Shown here in pieces: positions 19,812 through 30,102 of a stretch of 63,766 nt of DNA. Within the stretch, counting starts at the first letter, position 1; each line of letters opens with the position of its first letter. The translations under genes and the position numbers were made by a program. The notes under the pieces are model-generated. The model did not search any database and was not told the origin of the DNA. It saw nothing but the letters and a program-made list of their open reading frames with translations. This stretch comes from Burkholderiales bacterium (GTDB lineage Bacteria > Pseudomonadota > Gammaproteobacteria > Burkholderiales > Burkholderiaceae_C), in the NCBI GenBank assembly GCA_947448955.1, contig CANFPU010000007.1:1-63766 (forward strand), given 5' to 3'.

Positions 19812-19825
19812 ACTATATCTAGGGT
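19810..19825. promoter_or_regulatory. NrdR box
   Basis: ACACTATATCTAGGGT matches 14 of 16 positions of the NrdR consensus ACACWATATATWGTGT. NrdR boxes usually occur in pairs separated by whole helical turns; a weaker GTATAT-centred candidate lies at about 19852-19867, with its centre 42 bp upstream (four turns), matching only half the consensus. Confidence 0.7.
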
Positions 19826-19840
19826 CTCACGAGGCTTCAA
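19812..19840 (-). promoter_or_regulatory. nrdA sigma-70 promoter
   Basis: Minus strand: TTGAAG (-35, 19840-19835), 17-bp spacer, TATAGT (-10, 19817-19812). Four and five matches to consensus with ideal spacing. The -10 overlaps the NrdR-type box, as expected for a repressor site. Confidence 0.65.
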
Positions 19841-19934
19841 GCACTACCTGTAGCGTATATACCCTAGCAACACCATGGAGCCGCCCCGCTGCGGTCTAGC
19901 CGCTACGCCAGGCCACCGAGAGCGGCACTGACCA

Positions 19935-20508
19935 CTAGCCCGACCGACGAAGAGCCGCTGGAAATCCAGGTTGCCGGCACAGTGCGGACCAATCGAAGCC
20001 CGCGCCGGGATCATGCTTGCGGCCGGGTGCCACATGCTCGTGACCGACCACCTCGCGCACCGGGTAGCGGCGGGCAATCGCCTGCAGCAGCGATGCCAAC
20101 GCAAGATACTGCGGCGGCTCAAAGTCATGCCCCTCCAACCCCTCGAGCTCGATGCCAATCGACCAGTCGTTGCAGTTGTCCCGACCGCGCCAACTCGACT
20201 GCCCGGCATGCCAAGCGCGTCGATCGCAGGAAACGAACTGCAGCAAGCCACCTTCGCGCCGCAACAGGAAGTGCGCCGAAACCTTCAGGCCAGCGATCTG
20301 CGCGAAGTACGGGTGAGCAGACGGGTCTAACCGGTTGGTGAACAGGCGTTCGATGGCATCGCCACCGTACACGCCGGGCGGCAGGCTGATCGAGTGCAGC
20401 ACCACCAGTTCCACCGCCATGCCTGCAGGTCGCAGCCCAAAATTGGGGGAGGCCACACACTGCGCCGGCGACCACCAGCCCTGGCGCCAGCGGCCAGACT
20501 GGGCCGGG

Positions 20509-20522
<14 letters not shown>
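19935..20522 (-). CDS. ampD: 1,6-anhydro-N-acetylmuramyl-L-alanine amidase AmpD
   Basis: Cytosolic zinc amidase of peptidoglycan recycling that cleaves the stem peptide from anhydromuropeptides, and so indirectly controls AmpR-type beta-lactamase induction. VVLHSISLPPGVYGG holds the first zinc-binding His; SAHFLLRREGGLLQFVSCDRRAWHAG and NDWSIGIELEG follow; VVGHEHVAPGRKHDPGAGFDW has the remaining zinc ligands (His and Asp). 195 residues from the ATG at 20522, which overlaps the end of pilR by 14 bp. A longer frame reaches into pilR but lacks family similarity. Confidence 0.94.
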
Positions 20523-21984
<1,462 letters not shown>

Positions 21985-22041
21985 GGTGACAAGTCTGGTG
22001 GGGGGCTGAAAGGGAAGAGTGGACCGGTCGACGCAGCAACG

Positions 22042-23685
22042 TCAGACCGCAGGTCCAGCCCGCATCATGACAGCAAAGACATGGCTGTAGCGCGAACCCA
22101 CTGGCCCCGGGCTGAACTCGATGTTCGCACCATGGCGCTCACAAAGCTCCCGACAAATATACAGACCCAGGCCGCTGCCGCGGCTGCGGGTGGAAAAAAA
22201 GGGCTCGAACAGGTGGCGCTCGACCTCGGCCGCCATCGCCACGCCGTCGCTCGCCACGCTGAGCGTGACCGTGCCGGGCAACGGGCCCGCGACCAAGCTC
22301 AGACACACCGCGCCAGATGAAGGACTGGCGTGGCGGACGGCGTTGTCAAGCAGATTGACCAACACACGGCGCAAATGCTCAACATCGAAATAAGCAGGCA
22401 GCGAACCGGTCGGAAAGTCACAGATCAGATGATCAGCGACACGGGTTTGCGCCGACGATGCACGGCACCAGTCGTCAAACACCAGAGCCACCTCGATCCG
22501 CGCGTCAATCACCACAGGTGTCGACACGGGGCCAGGGGCCGCCGCGAGCACATCGTCCACGATGCGCTTGAGTCGCCATGCGTTGTCGGCAACGATGTGC
22601 GCGAGTTGCCGCTGCGTCCCCTGCAACTCGTCCTCCAGCAACAGCGCTGTGGCCTGCGAGATCGCCGCCAGTGGGTTGCGGATCTCGTGCGCAATGCCGG
22701 CCGAGACCTGCCCCATCGCCGCAAGCTTGTGCTGGCGAGCCTGGTCCTGGACGCTGCGCAGGTCCTGCAGGAACAGCACGCAGATGTCTTCGGGTGGTTT
22801 GTCGTCGGCACCTATGCCGCCACGCCGTGTGAAACGCGCCCTCAACTGCAGCGTTCGGACATCGCCATCAGCCAGCGCCAAGCAGATCTCGCGCGCGGCG
22901 TCGGGCCAGCGGCCTTGCTGGAAAGCCTGGTCGAGCGCCTGCTGCAATCCGTGCAAGCCAGGCTGGTCTGCCAGCATAAAAGGCACCACCATGGCCTGAT
23001 CCATCGCGCCCAACAGTGCACGCGCCGCAGGGTTCAGGGTGCGCACCAGGCCTTGCCGGTCCATCACCATCACACCATCGGCCAGTTCCTCGATCACCAG
23101 CCGGTTGAGCAGGGTTTGCTGGTGCGCCAGCCCCAGGCTGCTGCGAGCACTGCGCTCCTCGCGCGCCAAGCGCTGCGCCAACTCACTGGCGAGCCAGCTG
23201 ACCATGAACATGCCAGCGCCAGCCAACCCGGCTTGAGACCACTGAGCCAGCAACACGACGCCTTCGGCCGCCGTCAGCCAGGCGACGCCCAACAGCATCA
23301 AGGTCACGCCGGCCGCGGTCGCCATCGCTAGGCGACGCTGCGTCAACACACCGGCCATCAGCACCGGCAGCACGAGCAGCGCCGCAAAGTTGAACTGCCC
23401 CAGCGGGTCGAGCAGGCGCAGCAGCGAAAAGACCAACAGGTCCACACCGACGGTCCAGAGCCACGGCCGCCGCGGGCCTGGTCTGGCGACGGCGAGCTGA
23501 CCCAGCAGCCACAGCGATACCGCCTGGCCCGCATAGGCCAGACACAAGGCCAACAGCAGCAGCGGCGTGCGCCCGCCCATCAGCCAAGCCAACCAGGGCG
23601 CCAACAACAGCGCCAGCCCGAGCGCTGCGCGAGCAGCCACATAGGTGCGCAAGATGCGCGGCAGTGCGGCGCCCTCGGTCGACAT
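22042..23685 (-). CDS. pilS: Two-component sensor histidine kinase PilS
   Basis: Inner-membrane kinase paired with PilR for type IV pilus control. From the ATG at 23685 the protein has about six hydrophobic helices in the first 190 residues (for example LGLALLLAPWLAWLMG), a PAS-like sensor segment near LADGVMVMDRQGLVRTLNPAARALLG, the phosphoacceptor motif SAGIAHEIRNPLAAISQ, and an HATPase domain with N box LVNLLDNAVRHA and GSGLGLYICRELCERHG. 547 residues, as usual for PilS. The frame remains open further upstream through a repeat-rich segment that I consider non-coding. Confidence 0.93.
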   Translation of the reverse strand: MSTEGAALPRILRTYVAARAALGLALLLAPWLAWLMGGRTPLLLLALCLAYAGQAVSLWLLGQLAVARPGPRRPWLWTVGVDLLVFSLLRLLDPLGQFNFAALLVLPVLMAGVLTQRRLAMATAAGVTLMLLGVAWLTAAEGVVLLAQWSQAGLAGAGMFMVSWLASELAQRLAREERSARSSLGLAHQQTLLNRLVIEELADGVMVMDRQGLVRTLNPAARALLGAMDQAMVVPFMLADQPGLHGLQQALDQAFQQGRWPDAAREICLALADGDVRTLQLRARFTRRGGIGADDKPPEDICVLFLQDLRSVQDQARQHKLAAMGQVSAGIAHEIRNPLAAISQATALLLEDELQGTQRQLAHIVADNAWRLKRIVDDVLAAAPGPVSTPVVIDARIEVALVFDDWCRASSAQTRVADHLICDFPTGSLPAYFDVEHLRRVLVNLLDNAVRHASPSSGAVCLSLVAGPLPGTVTLSVASDGVAMAAEVERHLFEPFFSTRSRGSGLGLYICRELCERHGANIEFSPGPVGSRYSHVFAVMMRAGPAV

Positions 23686-23796
23686 CGAAGGCCTGGGCTC
23701 GCGCTCGAAACACCGGCGTTCACCTGCGGCGACCTGGTCAAAGACGTCCTTGCGCTGAACGCGTCCTGCCAAGCCGAGCAGACCGCTCAGCCGAAG

Positions 23797-23841
23797 TCCT
23801 GTCAGCCGCATCAGCCCTGTAAGCCGCATCAGCCCTGTAAG
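23797..23841. repeat. 18-bp tandem repeat upstream of pilS
   Basis: Two and a half copies of the 18-bp unit CCTGTAAGCCGCATCAGC (first copy with one mismatch), in the 217-bp gap between the PP0621-type gene and pilS. Confidence 0.8.
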
Positions 23842-23902
23842 CCCTCGCCAATCCACAGCGCAGTACCGGGCCCAGGACCACCAAGCCACGGGCTGCGACC
23901 AG

Positions 23903-24151
23903 TCAAGCCGGTGGGGTGGGCGAGGGGCCGAGCCGCCGATGCGCTTCACTGCAGTAAACGCGTGAGCCCTCAGGTACCGCATCGGCTGCAGGCAGGTGCA
24001 CACCGCAATGGGCGCATTCGACCATCGACACCGGCGCGGCCCGCTCCGAAACGCCGGGTGACTCGCCGGCCGAACCGCCGCCCGAACGTAAGCGCTTGAC
24101 AAGCATCCAAATGCCCACACCCACCACCAGCAGCACCAGCAAGTATTTCAC
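23903..24151 (-). CDS. PP0621-family small membrane protein
   Basis: 82 residues from a GTG start at 24151: an N-terminal membrane anchor KYLLVLLVVGVGIWMLVKRLR, a short Gly/Ser linker, and a C-terminal segment VECAHCGVHLPAADAVPEG followed by RVYCSEAHRR. The C-x-x-C plus a later Cys/His suggests a small zinc-binding module. This arrangement and its place between a ccsA-like gene and pilS match the uncharacterised PP0621 family of Betaproteobacteria. An ATG at 24235 overlapping the ccsA stop would add 28 residues of low quality; the GTG with AGGA eight bases upstream is the better start. Confidence 0.8.
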   Translation of the reverse strand: MKYLLVLLVVGVGIWMLVKRLRSGGGSAGESPGVSERAAPVSMVECAHCGVHLPAADAVPEGSRVYCSEAHRRLGPSPTPPA

Positions 24152-24231
24152 GCTCGATCCTGTCTCAAGAACAATGCTCGCCGAGGGTGTCGCCCCCGAG
24201 CCAGCCGCCCCTGGCCCAAGCCAGGCGGTGA

Positions 24232-25080
24232 TCAACTGCTGGCACGGCCCAGCAACACCTCAAACACAAAGCGCGATCCGACATAGGCCAGCAGCAGCAG
24301 CACGGCGCCGACGTAGAGCCAGCGGGTGGCGCGCCGTCCGCGCCAGCCCTGCCAGCGGCGACCGGCCAGCAGCGCGGCCAGCACAGCCCAGCCCAACAAC
24401 GAGAACACCGTCTTGTGGTCCCAACGCCATTGCGACGCGGTGGCAACCCCCAGCACCAAGGCCAGCGTCAAGACCCCGAAACCGGCCTCGACGAAGCGAA
24501 AGGTCAAGCGCTCCAGCCGCAACAGCGGCAAGCCCATCGCTGCGGGCGCCGGACTGAGATCCGACACCGGCATCGCCGGTTGACCGCCACGCAGGCGCAG
24601 CCGACGCTCGGCCGAATCGAGCATCGTGGCATGCAGCACGGCTGCACCCACCAACGCATAGGACGCCACGCCCAAAACCCAGTGCACCGGCGCCCAGCTG
24701 TTAGACGTGGGCCTCACCTCGCCAGGGAAAGCCCAGGCCAGCAAGACCCCGGCCGCACCGTGCAAGGCCAGCACCCGCCGCACGCCTGGCAACAGCAGGA
24801 AGCGGCTTTCTACCTCGTACACCGCCAGCACCAGCCAGACGGTGAGCGACAGCACGGGGCCAAAGCCAAGTCGGGCACCCGGCTCGGCGCGGCCCCAGCC
24901 GCCCACGTCCAGCGCCAGCAGCATGGCATGGAGCCACCAAGCCACCGCCAAGGCTGGCGCGAGCAGCCGCGACGGTGCCCTGGCCGGCAGCGCTGCCGCA
25001 GCGTAAGCCAGCGTCGCCAACAGGGCCAGCATCAGCGGCGCGGCACCCAGATTGGCAGCAGGGGCGAACGATAGAATCAT
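24232..25080 (-). CDS. CcsA/YpjD-type cytochrome c assembly membrane protein
   Basis: Multi-spanning membrane protein (282 residues, eight predicted helices). The segment WAPVHWVLGVASYALVGAAVLHATML, followed near the end by RWDHKTVFSLLGWAVLAALLAGRRWQGWRGR, is the pattern of the CcsA/CcmC-like family, with His residues that bind haem in relatives. E. coli YpjD and homologues next to ffh are of this type; their exact role is unsettled. The start at 25080 is chosen over an ATG ten codons earlier. It diverges from ffh with a 48-bp gap. Confidence 0.85.
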   Translation of the reverse strand: MILSFAPAANLGAAPLMLALLATLAYAAAALPARAPSRLLAPALAVAWWLHAMLLALDVGGWGRAEPGARLGFGPVLSLTVWLVLAVYEVESRFLLLPGVRRVLALHGAAGVLLAWAFPGEVRPTSNSWAPVHWVLGVASYALVGAAVLHATMLDSAERRLRLRGGQPAMPVSDLSPAPAAMGLPLLRLERLTFRFVEAGFGVLTLALVLGVATASQWRWDHKTVFSLLGWAVLAALLAGRRWQGWRGRRATRWLYVGAVLLLLAYVGSRFVFEVLLGRASS

Positions 25081-25128
25081 GCCTGACAGTGTACTTTCGC
25101 GGCCTGCCAAGTGCCCGCTCTACCGACG

Positions 25129-26484
25129 ATGGCATCGACCCTCTCAGACCGCCTGTCACGCCTCGTCAAAACGATGCGTGGCCAAGCCCGCATCACAGAC
25201 AGCAACGTCGCCGACATGCTGCGCGAAGTGCGAATGGCTTTGCTCGAGGCCGACGTAGCGCTGCCGGTGGTGCGCGACTTCGTCACCCGCGTCAAGGACA
25301 AAGCGCTGGGCACGGAGGTGGTGGGCTCGCTCAACCCAGGGCAGGCGCTGGTCGGCGTGGTGCACAAGGAACTCGCCGCGACCATGGGCGAAGGGGTCTC
25401 TGACCTCAACCTGGCCACCCAGCCGCCAGCGGTGATCCTGATGGCTGGCCTGCAAGGCGCTGGCAAGACCACCACGACCGCGAAGCTGGCCAAGCACCTG
25501 ATCGAACGGCGCAAGAAGAAAGTGCTGACCGTCTCAGCCGACGTCTACCGCCCGGCAGCGATCGAGCAGCTCAAGACTGTCACACGGCAAGCCGGCGCCG
25601 AGTGGTTCCCGTCAGCCCCGGATCAAAAACCTCTCGACATCGTGCTGGCCGCGCTGGACCATGCCAAGCGCCACTACTTCGACGTGCTGTTGGTCGACAC
25701 GGCCGGCCGGCTCGGCATCGACGAAGCCTTGATGGCCGAGATCCGTGAACTGCACGCCACGCTCAAGCCCATAGAAACATTGTTTGTCGTCGACGCGATG
25801 CAAGGCCAGGACGCGATCAACACCGCGCGCGCCTTCAAGGAAGCGCTGCCGATCACCGGCATTGTGCTGACCAAGCTCGACGGTGACTCGCGCGGCGGCG
25901 CTGCGCTGTCGGTTCGACAAATCACCGGCGCACCGATCAAATTTGCGGGCGTGTCCGAAAAGATCGACGGGTTGGAGGTGTTTGACGCAGAACGCCATGC
26001 CGGCCGGGTGTTGGGCATGGGCGACATCGTCGCGCTGGTCGAACAAGTGCAAAAAGGCGTCAACCTCGGTGCTGCGCAGCAGCTGGCCGACAAGGTCAGG
26101 TCAGGCGACGCTTTCGACCTCAACGACTTCCTGATGCAGATCTCGCAGATGAAGAAGATGGGCGGGCTCTCAGGCCTGATGGACAAACTGCCCAGCGCGA
26201 TGACCGCCAAGGCCGGCAAGGTCGACATGGACAAGGCTGAGCGCGACGTGCGTCGGATGGAAGGCATCATCCACTCGATGACCGCGCTCGAGCGCCGCAA
26301 GCCCGAACTGCTCAAGGCCAGCCGCAAGCGCCGCGTCGCTGCCGGCGCCGGGGTGCATGTTCAGGAGGTCAACCGCATGCTCAACCAATTCGAGCAGATG
26401 CAGGGGATGATGAAGAAAATGAAGGGCGGCGGCCTGATGAAGATGATGAAACGCATGGGCGGCATGAAGGGGGTGATGGGCTGA
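25129..26484 (+). CDS. ffh: Signal recognition particle protein Ffh
   Basis: GTPase subunit of the signal recognition particle, which delivers nascent inner-membrane proteins to FtsY and SecYEG. The N domain helices (residues 1-90) are followed by the G domain: P-loop GLQGAGKTTTTAKLA, LTVSADVYRPAAIEQL, DTAGRL and TKLDGDSRGG. The C-terminal M domain is methionine-rich, ending MMKKMKGGGLMKMMKRMGG, and contains the 4.5S RNA-binding Ser/Gly/Met helix around RRMEGIIHSMTALERRKPEL. 451 residues. Its receptor ftsY converges 15 bp downstream. Confidence 0.98.
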   Translation: MASTLSDRLSRLVKTMRGQARITDSNVADMLREVRMALLEADVALPVVRDFVTRVKDKALGTEVVGSLNPGQALVGVVHKELAATMGEGVSDLNLATQPPAVILMAGLQGAGKTTTTAKLAKHLIERRKKKVLTVSADVYRPAAIEQLKTVTRQAGAEWFPSAPDQKPLDIVLAALDHAKRHYFDVLLVDTAGRLGIDEALMAEIRELHATLKPIETLFVVDAMQGQDAINTARAFKEALPITGIVLTKLDGDSRGGAALSVRQITGAPIKFAGVSEKIDGLEVFDAERHAGRVLGMGDIVALVEQVQKGVNLGAAQQLADKVRSGDAFDLNDFLMQISQMKKMGGLSGLMDKLPSAMTAKAGKVDMDKAERDVRRMEGIIHSMTALERRKPELLKASRKRRVAAGAGVHVQEVNRMLNQFEQMQGMMKKMKGGGLMKMMKRMGGMKGVMG

Positions 26485-26499
26485 GCGCCTGCGGAGCAG

Positions 26500-27723
26500 T
26501 CAAGCCAGCAGCGCCTGCGCGAACTCGGCGGCGCTGAAAGTCTGCAGGTCTTCCAGCTTCTCGCCGACGCCGATGAAGTAGACCGGCACTGGCCGAAGTG
26601 CTGGGTCACGGGCGGAACGCTCTCGCGCCCACAGCGAAATGGCCGCCAGCACCCCGCCCTTGGCGGTGCCGTCCAATTTGGTGACGATCAAGCCGGTCAA
26701 GCCCAGCGCCTGATCGAAAGCCTTGACCTGGGCCAGCGCGTTCTGGCCGCTGTTGCCGTCGACCACCAGCAAGACCTCGTGCGGCGCGCCAGCGTCTGCC
26801 TTCCCAATCACGCGCTTGATCTTGCTCAGTTCCTCCATCAAGTGCAACTGTGTCGGCAAGCGACCCGCGGTGTCGGCGATCACCACGTCGCGACCGCGCG
26901 CCTTGCCCGCCGTCACGGCGTCAAACGCCACCGCCGCCGGGTCAGCACCTTCCTGGCTAACGATCTCAACCCGGTTGCGATCGGCCCAGACCGCGAGTTG
27001 CTCCCGCGCTGCAGCGCGGAAAGTGTCAGCTGCGGCCAGCAGCACCGTTCGCTCAGCATCGGCCAGATGGCGCGTGAGCTTGCCGATGCTGGTGGTCTTG
27101 CCCGCGCCGTTGACCCCGACGACCATCATCACGGTCGGCTGGAACTGGCCCACGACCAAGGGCTGCTCGAGCGGCGCCAACAACTCGGCCAGCGCCTCGG
27201 CGAGCAAAGCCTTGACCCGCGCCGGGTCGGTGGCCTTGGCCTCTTTGACCCGGCGCTTCAAGTCCAGCAGCAGGAACTCGGTCGCGCGAACGCCCGCATC
27301 GGCCATCAGCAGCGCCGCCTCCAACTCCTCGTAGAGCGAATCGTCGATCTGGGTACCGGTGAAGACCTGCGCGATGCTGTTGCCGGTATTGCGCAAGCCG
27401 CTGCGCAGCTTTTCCAGCCAGGATTGGCGACTGGATGCAGCGCCAGGCGGGGCGGCGGGCGCCAACGCCAACCCATCTGGAGACCGCGTCGCGGCAGGCG
27501 CTTCGACGGGCATCTCGACAGGTTCGGCCGTCGCACCGACGAGTTTGGCAACCGCTGCTGTGGTCGACTTCCACCACGAACCTGCAGCCTGCGAGGCCTC
27601 AGGTGAGGCGGCGGCCGCCGGTGCGGGCGCCGACATCGCTTCGTCTAGAGGGGGAAGCGCCGTGGAGGCGTTGGCGTCCGGGGCGGGCGTTGGCGCCGTC
27701 TTTTTCTTGAAGAAGCTGAACAT
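26500..27723 (-). CDS. ftsY: Signal recognition particle receptor FtsY
   Basis: Membrane-associated SRP receptor GTPase. Residues 1-100 are the poorly conserved, Ala/Pro-rich A domain starting MFSFFKKKTAPT, whose basic aromatic opening helps bind membranes. The NG domain follows: SLYEELEAALLMADAG, P-loop GVNGAGKTTSIGKL, AADTFRAAAREQL, ADTAGRL and TKLDGTAKGG, ending in FIGVGEKLEDLQTFSAAEFA. 407 residues from the ATG at 27723. ffh and ftsY face each other tail to tail, a common betaproteobacterial neighbourhood with a divergent tRNA gene upstream of ftsY. Confidence 0.97.
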   Translation of the reverse strand: MFSFFKKKTAPTPAPDANASTALPPLDEAMSAPAPAAAASPEASQAAGSWWKSTTAAVAKLVGATAEPVEMPVEAPAATRSPDGLALAPAAPPGAASSRQSWLEKLRSGLRNTGNSIAQVFTGTQIDDSLYEELEAALLMADAGVRATEFLLLDLKRRVKEAKATDPARVKALLAEALAELLAPLEQPLVVGQFQPTVMMVVGVNGAGKTTSIGKLTRHLADAERTVLLAAADTFRAAAREQLAVWADRNRVEIVSQEGADPAAVAFDAVTAGKARGRDVVIADTAGRLPTQLHLMEELSKIKRVIGKADAGAPHEVLLVVDGNSGQNALAQVKAFDQALGLTGLIVTKLDGTAKGGVLAAISLWARERSARDPALRPVPVYFIGVGEKLEDLQTFSAAEFAQALLA

Positions 27724-27770
27724 TTTCGATTCTGGTGACAGCGCCACTGGAGGGGTCCAGCGAGGGCCCC

Positions 27771-27776
27771 TATAAT
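27771..27776 (+). promoter_or_regulatory. -10 element of the tRNA-Met promoter
   Basis: A perfect TATAAT with predicted transcription start about 5 bp before the tRNA. I see no convincing -35 at the proper distance. Confidence 0.55.
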
Positions 27777-27787
27777 CGCAGACTCGT

Positions 27788-27864
<77 letters not shown>

Positions 27865-27881
27865 TACGCAGCAAGCACTTG

Positions 27882-27912
27882 GCCCCGTCCGCAAGCAGGG
27901 GCTTTGTTGTTT
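27882..27912 (+). terminator. Probable terminator after tRNA-Met
   Basis: Stem GCCCC/GGGGC with an 11-nt loop followed by TTTGTTGTTT. Short stem but well placed 18 bp past the tRNA. Confidence 0.45.
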
Positions 27913-28227
27913 CTAGAGCGCCGTTTCTTGGGTGCCGTTTCTTGGATGCCCTTTTTTGAGCGCCGTTTCTGGAGCGCCTGCAGTCATCTCGGCGCTGACC
28001 GGGCTCCTTGGCCTCGGCGACATACCCTCGCACGACCTTAGGTCCGAGACGGCCGGCTACCCGACAACCGGTGCACTGGGCGCGAGCGGCTCGGCTCAAC
28101 AGCGGATCGGTATCGACGGGTCGATCCTGAATCCACTGGGTGGGGCAGCGACCGACCTCGGGCGAAGACCGATGGCATCATGCCAAGGCATGTGCTTTGC
28201 CTCGTTGTCAACCCCCGGAGGTCACCC
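27913..28227. other. Intergenic stretch with degenerate GCGCCGTTTCT repeats
   Basis: Between the tRNA terminator and the Bug-type binding protein. The first 65 bp (27916-27978) contain three or four imperfect copies of G-x-x-GCCGTTTCTtgg. The remainder holds no gene, RNA or inverted repeat that I recognise; a ribosome-binding site CGGAGGT lies at its end. Confidence 0.5.
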
Positions 28228-29193
28228 ATGCGCTCGTTGATCAAAGCCGTTACTGCGGCACTGTTGTGGCTCGCAGCCGCTTCTGCTGCTGCAGAGGCTT
28301 ATCCGGCCAAACCTGTGAAGGTGATCGTGCCGTATGCTGCCGGCGGCAACATGGAGCACTGGCGGCCGACCTTGTCCAAAGTTGGGCAGCTGCTGGGCCA
28401 GAACTTCTTCGTCGACTACCGACCCGGGGCCGGCGGCAACATCGGCAGCGATATCGTTGCGAAGTCGCCAGGTGACGGCTACACGTTGCTGATCGGCACG
28501 ATTGGCACGCACGCGATCAATGTCAGCGCCTACGCCAAGATGCCGTATGACGCAGTCAAAGATTTCACGCCCATCGTGTTCCTCGCGACGATGGCCAATG
28601 TGGCCATCGTCAACCCGGCGACGCCGGTCAAGAGCATTCGAGAGTTCATTGATCACGCCCGAGCCAATCCCGGCAAGCTCAATTTCGGTTCACCGGGCAA
28701 TGGCTCGTCAGCGCACCTCACCGGCGAGATGTTCAGCCAGGTCAATGGCCTGACCTTGCAGCACGTGCCCTACAAGGGCAGCGCGCCAGCCATGATGGAT
28801 CTGATGGCCGGGCGGATCGATGTCATGTTCGACAACATTCCGTTGCCGCTACCGCATATCAAAGCCGGCAAGCTGCGTGCGCTGGCCGTGACCTCCGCCC
28901 AAAGATCGGCGGTGCTGCCGGACATGCCCACCCTCGCCGAGGCCGGTGTGAAGGGCTTCGACGTCAGCTCCTGGTACGGCATCTATGCGCCGGCCGGGCT
29001 GCCGCGCGAACTGGTGCTGCGACTCAACGCCGCCTTCAACGAAGCACTGCGCACACCCGAGATACGCGATCAACTCAGCGCCCAAGGCTGGACCGTGACG
29101 GGCGGCACACCGGAGCAGTTTGGCGCTTTCGCCAGAGCCGAGCAGGAGCGTTGGGCCACCGTGGTCAAGACCGCCAACGTGCGCGTCGAATGA
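28228..29193 (+). CDS. Tripartite tricarboxylate transporter (Bug/TctC) family solute-binding protein
   Basis: Periplasmic binding protein of the Bug family, which is greatly expanded in Burkholderiales and usually binds small carboxylates. A Sec signal peptide (about residues 1-24, ALLWLAAASAAAEA) precedes YPAKPVKVIVPYAAGGNMEHWRP and YRPGAGGNIGSDIVAKSPGDGYTLL, the two family signatures. LQHVPYKGSAPAMMDLMAGRIDVMFD forms the ligand-contacting region. The ATG at 28228 has a strong GGAGGT seven bases upstream. No tctA/tctB membrane genes are nearby, so it is an orphan binding protein. The next gene overlaps it by 4 bp. Confidence 0.92.
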   Translation: MRSLIKAVTAALLWLAAASAAAEAYPAKPVKVIVPYAAGGNMEHWRPTLSKVGQLLGQNFFVDYRPGAGGNIGSDIVAKSPGDGYTLLIGTIGTHAINVSAYAKMPYDAVKDFTPIVFLATMANVAIVNPATPVKSIREFIDHARANPGKLNFGSPGNGSSAHLTGEMFSQVNGLTLQHVPYKGSAPAMMDLMAGRIDVMFDNIPLPLPHIKAGKLRALAVTSAQRSAVLPDMPTLAEAGVKGFDVSSWYGIYAPAGLPRELVLRLNAAFNEALRTPEIRDQLSAQGWTVTGGTPEQFGAFARAEQERWATVVKTANVRVE

Positions 29194-29930
29194 GCATGGG
29201 GAACCAGACGGTGTCTGTTCAAAGCGACGCGACGGTGGTGAAGGTGATGTGCGCACTGGCGATGGACCTGGCCATCAACCGAGGGCTGAAACCCAGTTTC
29301 GAATCAGCGTCGGGCTTCTGTTTGAACATTGATTGGCGCCCGACTGCAGCCCTCATGGCATCGATCGCCGAAGGGCAGCGTGCCGACCTGGTGATCGCGA
29401 TCGCCGAGTCGATGGATCGTCTGGTTGCCGAGGGCATCGTGCAGCCGCCAACGCGGGCGACCTTGGCGGATTCGGCGCTGGGTGTCGGTGTCCGGCAGGG
29501 TTCGCCCCAGCCCGATGTTTCATCGGTCGAAGCATTCAAACGTGCCATGGTCGATGCCCGCGCGGTGGCCTATTCCAAGGCCGGTGCCAGTGGTCTGTAT
29601 TTCGCGGACCTGATCAAACGCTTGGGCATCGCCGATGCCGTCAACGCCAAAGCTGTCATCATCCCGATGGGTTTCACAGCAGAAAAGGTCGTCAACGGCG
29701 AGGCCGATCTAGCGGTGCAGCAGATCAGCGAATTGATGACCGTGCCAGGGGTCGACGTGATCGGGCCATTTCCCGCTGAAATTCAAGTGGTCTCGCGCTT
29801 CGACGCGGCGGTCTTCGCCGGTGCGGTGAATGTGCAGGGCGCAAAGGCATTCCTGCGCATGCTCACGTCCTCGGCGGCCGCCAAGGCCTATGCCGAAGGC
29901 GGGCTGACTTCCCGCCTCGCGCAGCCTTGA
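29190..29930 (+). CDS. ModA-like (SBP_bac_11-type) substrate-binding domain protein without signal peptide
   Basis: A 246-residue protein of the type II periplasmic-binding fold. QSDATVVKVMCALAMDLAI at the front, VIAIAESMDRLVAEG, LGVGVRQGSPQPDVSSVEAFKRAM and SKAGASGLYFADLIKRLGI are the pattern of molybdate-binding-like extracellular proteins annotated simply as substrate-binding domain proteins. Oddly there is no signal peptide, so it would stay in the cytoplasm unless exported by another route or wrongly started. It begins with ATGA overlapping the stop of the Bug-type gene, suggesting coupled translation. No modB/modC follows. Ligand unknown. Confidence 0.75.
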   Translation: MSMGNQTVSVQSDATVVKVMCALAMDLAINRGLKPSFESASGFCLNIDWRPTAALMASIAEGQRADLVIAIAESMDRLVAEGIVQPPTRATLADSALGVGVRQGSPQPDVSSVEAFKRAMVDARAVAYSKAGASGLYFADLIKRLGIADAVNAKAVIIPMGFTAEKVVNGEADLAVQQISELMTVPGVDVIGPFPAEIQVVSRFDAAVFAGAVNVQGAKAFLRMLTSSAAAKAYAEGGLTSRLAQP

Positions 29931-30102
29931 ACAGTTCAAGGGCCGCTATGGCTGCACGCCGCAGGGTTTTCGAAGCGCCGCTGCTGACGTCACCCCATGG
30001 CGCGGTCGACCGCCTGCAGGGTCTGGTCGGCAACCCCAAGCGTTGATACGGGTCTGGTAGCCGGCGCTCGCCGCCGCGCACGCCTGTTCGCTGGCAGCCG
30101 GG

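Noticed and set aside
23686..24120. An N-terminal extension of PilS of about 145 residues
   Set aside because: It would run through an 18-bp tandem repeat and the PP0621-type gene on the same strand; PilS similarity begins at 23685.
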